A stretch of 64,000 nucleotides of DNA, taken from NCBI RefSeq assembly GCF_011397635.1, contig NC_064767.1, positions 20,944,537 through 21,008,536 of the forward strand, given 5' to 3'. How positions within the stretch are numbered: position 1 is the first letter of the stretch; every line of letters begins with the position of its first letter. Positions 62,421-64,000 of this stretch are shown here, in pieces. The position numbers were made by a program, and so were the translations under genes. A model generated the notes under the pieces. That model had not been told where the DNA came from and made no database searches. It was given only the letters and a program-made list of their open reading frames with translations. The stretch is from Epinephelus fuscoguttatus (taxonomy: Eukaryota > Chordata > Actinopteri > Perciformes > Serranidae).

Positions 62421-63678
62421 TGACAAAAATGACAAATCAGTGAAATGCAATGGTAAACAGGTCTTTAGCTTGTAGTCAACATTGTCTTCTTCAAGTCTTC
62501 TTGCAATTAGTTCTTCTTTCGACCAGCATAGCAGCTACAGGCATCTTCATGTTTAGTCTTTATTCTGGGAACAACCAATAATCCAGAGCTAGCGAGGTTC
62601 ATTCTGGGTCAGGAGATCTGATCAGTATCTTGGACTTAAACTGCTCAGTGAAGTTTTAAACGCCCTGCTTTTTTTTCCCAACAGCAGTATGATGCAACAG
62701 AGAGAACTGGGGCTTCTGTGTGTGAAATCTGTGGGAAAAGTAGTGCTAGGAAGCAGTTCTGAGCCATGTGAGCTATTATCAGGAACTCCATGATCCACGC
62801 TTGGAAGGAATGTTTGTTTTACTTCCCAGTGTGTGTCCACTTACGCTGCTCTAGAGATGCAAAGTTCGCAAAGAGTTTTCCTTCTTGGGAGAGCCTCACC
62901 TTAGATAGTACTCATGGGAAAATTAATCATCACTCTTTAACACTATGTTTTATTGAGGTAAAACTTACAGGTGGTTAATGTCAGAGGTGTTGCTAAGTCT
63001 GCATGAATCAGTGCCTAAGGATTAGTTAGTTAATGTCTCTCTCTAAGTTTCTCCAACCCTTTCACTCTCTTAAACACTCTCAACATCTTGGCTGACAACT
63101 GGCAGAGTGACGGAAGCTGTGGTATTTTCAAGGCTCTATAAATAGCTATCATCATTTCCCACCACTAGCTGCCATTGCTCTCACACACGCAGCACATGAA
63201 CACTGTGCCCATTCAGAAGCATTGTGTGGGCAAAAGCTGCTGCAACAGATGTGGAATCAGTAATCCCAGTCACCATGTTAGGAAACTATAAACGGGCGAG
63301 TGTTGGAAGCAAACTACAAGGCCTGCACGGCTGGAACACTGTGCCCATTCATGCCTGACACAGACAGGAAATGTCAATCTCAGATTGCATCTTAGATCTT
63401 TACGTAAGGCATATTTGCAAATCGCTATTTGCTTCTTTTTTTCTGCTTATTCACTTGTCCTGTCTGTCTCCATCTGTTTTCTCATCTCTCCCTCTCCTCT
63501 GCAGTGGAATGTGCATCTCAGCAGTATCTGATGAAAGTGTGGTTAACAGGGCGCTGCTGTGTGCATGTGTCTGTGTTTTCATGTTTCGTGTGCGTACATG
63601 TGAGACAGGAGAAGAGTACTGTCAGCAGGGAAAAAAATGTAGACATGCTCGGATAGGATAGAGCACATCCACTGGGAA

Positions 63679-63705
63679 TTACCCACCCAAAATTTGGGTG
63701 GGTAA
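63679..63705. repeat. 27-bp palindrome
   Basis: TTACCCACCCAAA, one base, TTTGGGTGGGTAA: 13-bp perfect arms in gene-free DNA. It may be part of a degraded MITE. Confidence 0.9.
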
Positions 63706-64000
63706 GAAAGAGCCTGGAGATCTGCTGAGTGGGTTTAAACCAGCCAAATGTACCTGGTTCAGTGAACACTGTGTAACACCAGGCTCTGGTCTGTCAGAAA
63801 GTCAGGACTGTGCACAGTACAAAGGGCTGGTTATAGTCCTTCTTTGTAGGTATTTTTAGACATTAAAATTGACAGCTGAATAATACTAAACATACACAAA
63901 ATCCAGAAATATTTAATGGGTAGCCAGGTAATTTTTCAAGTCTGTCTTGAGATAATACTGACTTTACCATATGTGCATTGAAAGGGTTTTAAAAGTTATT

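Larger units (their letters stand above)
60350..64000. other. Gene-free region upstream of pgam1
   Basis: It has no supported gene. A pyrimidine tract ending CTGCAG near 63485-63503 could be a splice acceptor for a plus-strand exon starting VECASQQYLMKVWLTG, but the frame has no recognised family and no clear donor. Confidence 0.45.

Noticed and set aside
63485-63661. Possible plus-strand exon after a strong pyrimidine tract
   Set aside because: The VECASQQYLMKVWLTG frame matches no family I know, and there is no convincing donor or partner exon in the window.

Overview
The window is vertebrate nuclear DNA, almost certainly from a ray-finned (percomorph-like) fish. Genes are split into many short exons with GT-AG introns, and the encoded proteins are clear vertebrate orthologues. 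The intergenic and intronic DNA holds repeats typical of teleosts: a Harbinger element, hAT-like and Harbinger-like MITEs, a tRNA-derived SINE, an L2 LINE and a Tc1 fragment. No prokaryotic features, CRISPR arrays or viral genes were seen. All gene models were assembled by hand from splice sites and reading phase. Every model closes with consistent phase from ATG to stop.

Four protein-coding genes lie head to tail, all on the minus strand. From right to left: (1) pgam1, phosphoglycerate mutase 1, 4 coding exons, 254 aa (CDS 58372-55580). (2) slf2, the SMC5/6-localising DNA-repair factor, 21 coding exons, 1550 aa (CDS 53452-37801). (3) washc2/FAM21, the retromer-binding tail subunit of the WASH complex, 30 coding exons, 1440 aa (CDS 32722-20686). 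(4) zfand4, a ubiquitin-like plus AN1 zinc-finger protein, 9 coding exons, 734 aa (CDS 17520-2574). zfand4 and washc2 are also neighbours in human 10q11; SLF2 and PGAM1 are both in human 10q24. The window therefore joins two segments of human chromosome 10.

The genes serve unrelated pathways: glycolysis, chromatin and replication-stress repair, endosomal actin, and ubiquitin-related signalling. They do not form a functional cluster. Each has its own promoter region, with CCAAT-type sites where visible, and its own 3' end.

The most interesting item is the last coding exon of slf2. The conserved SLF2 C terminus (ending near a DFWxP-like motif in human) continues here into a roughly 244-residue acidic tail. 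The tail contains six 60-bp / 20-aa tandem repeats, and each carries one [V/I]-K-P-[D/E] motif that fits the SUMO-acceptor consensus. SLF2 recruits SMC5/6, which carries the SUMO ligase NSE2, so a repeated SUMO-site tail would make functional sense, but this is inference. Other notable items are a Harbinger transposon retaining pieces of both of its genes, a Tc1 fragment inside an L2 LINE, a SINE inside a hAT-like element, a probable solo LTR, and several long inverted repeats.
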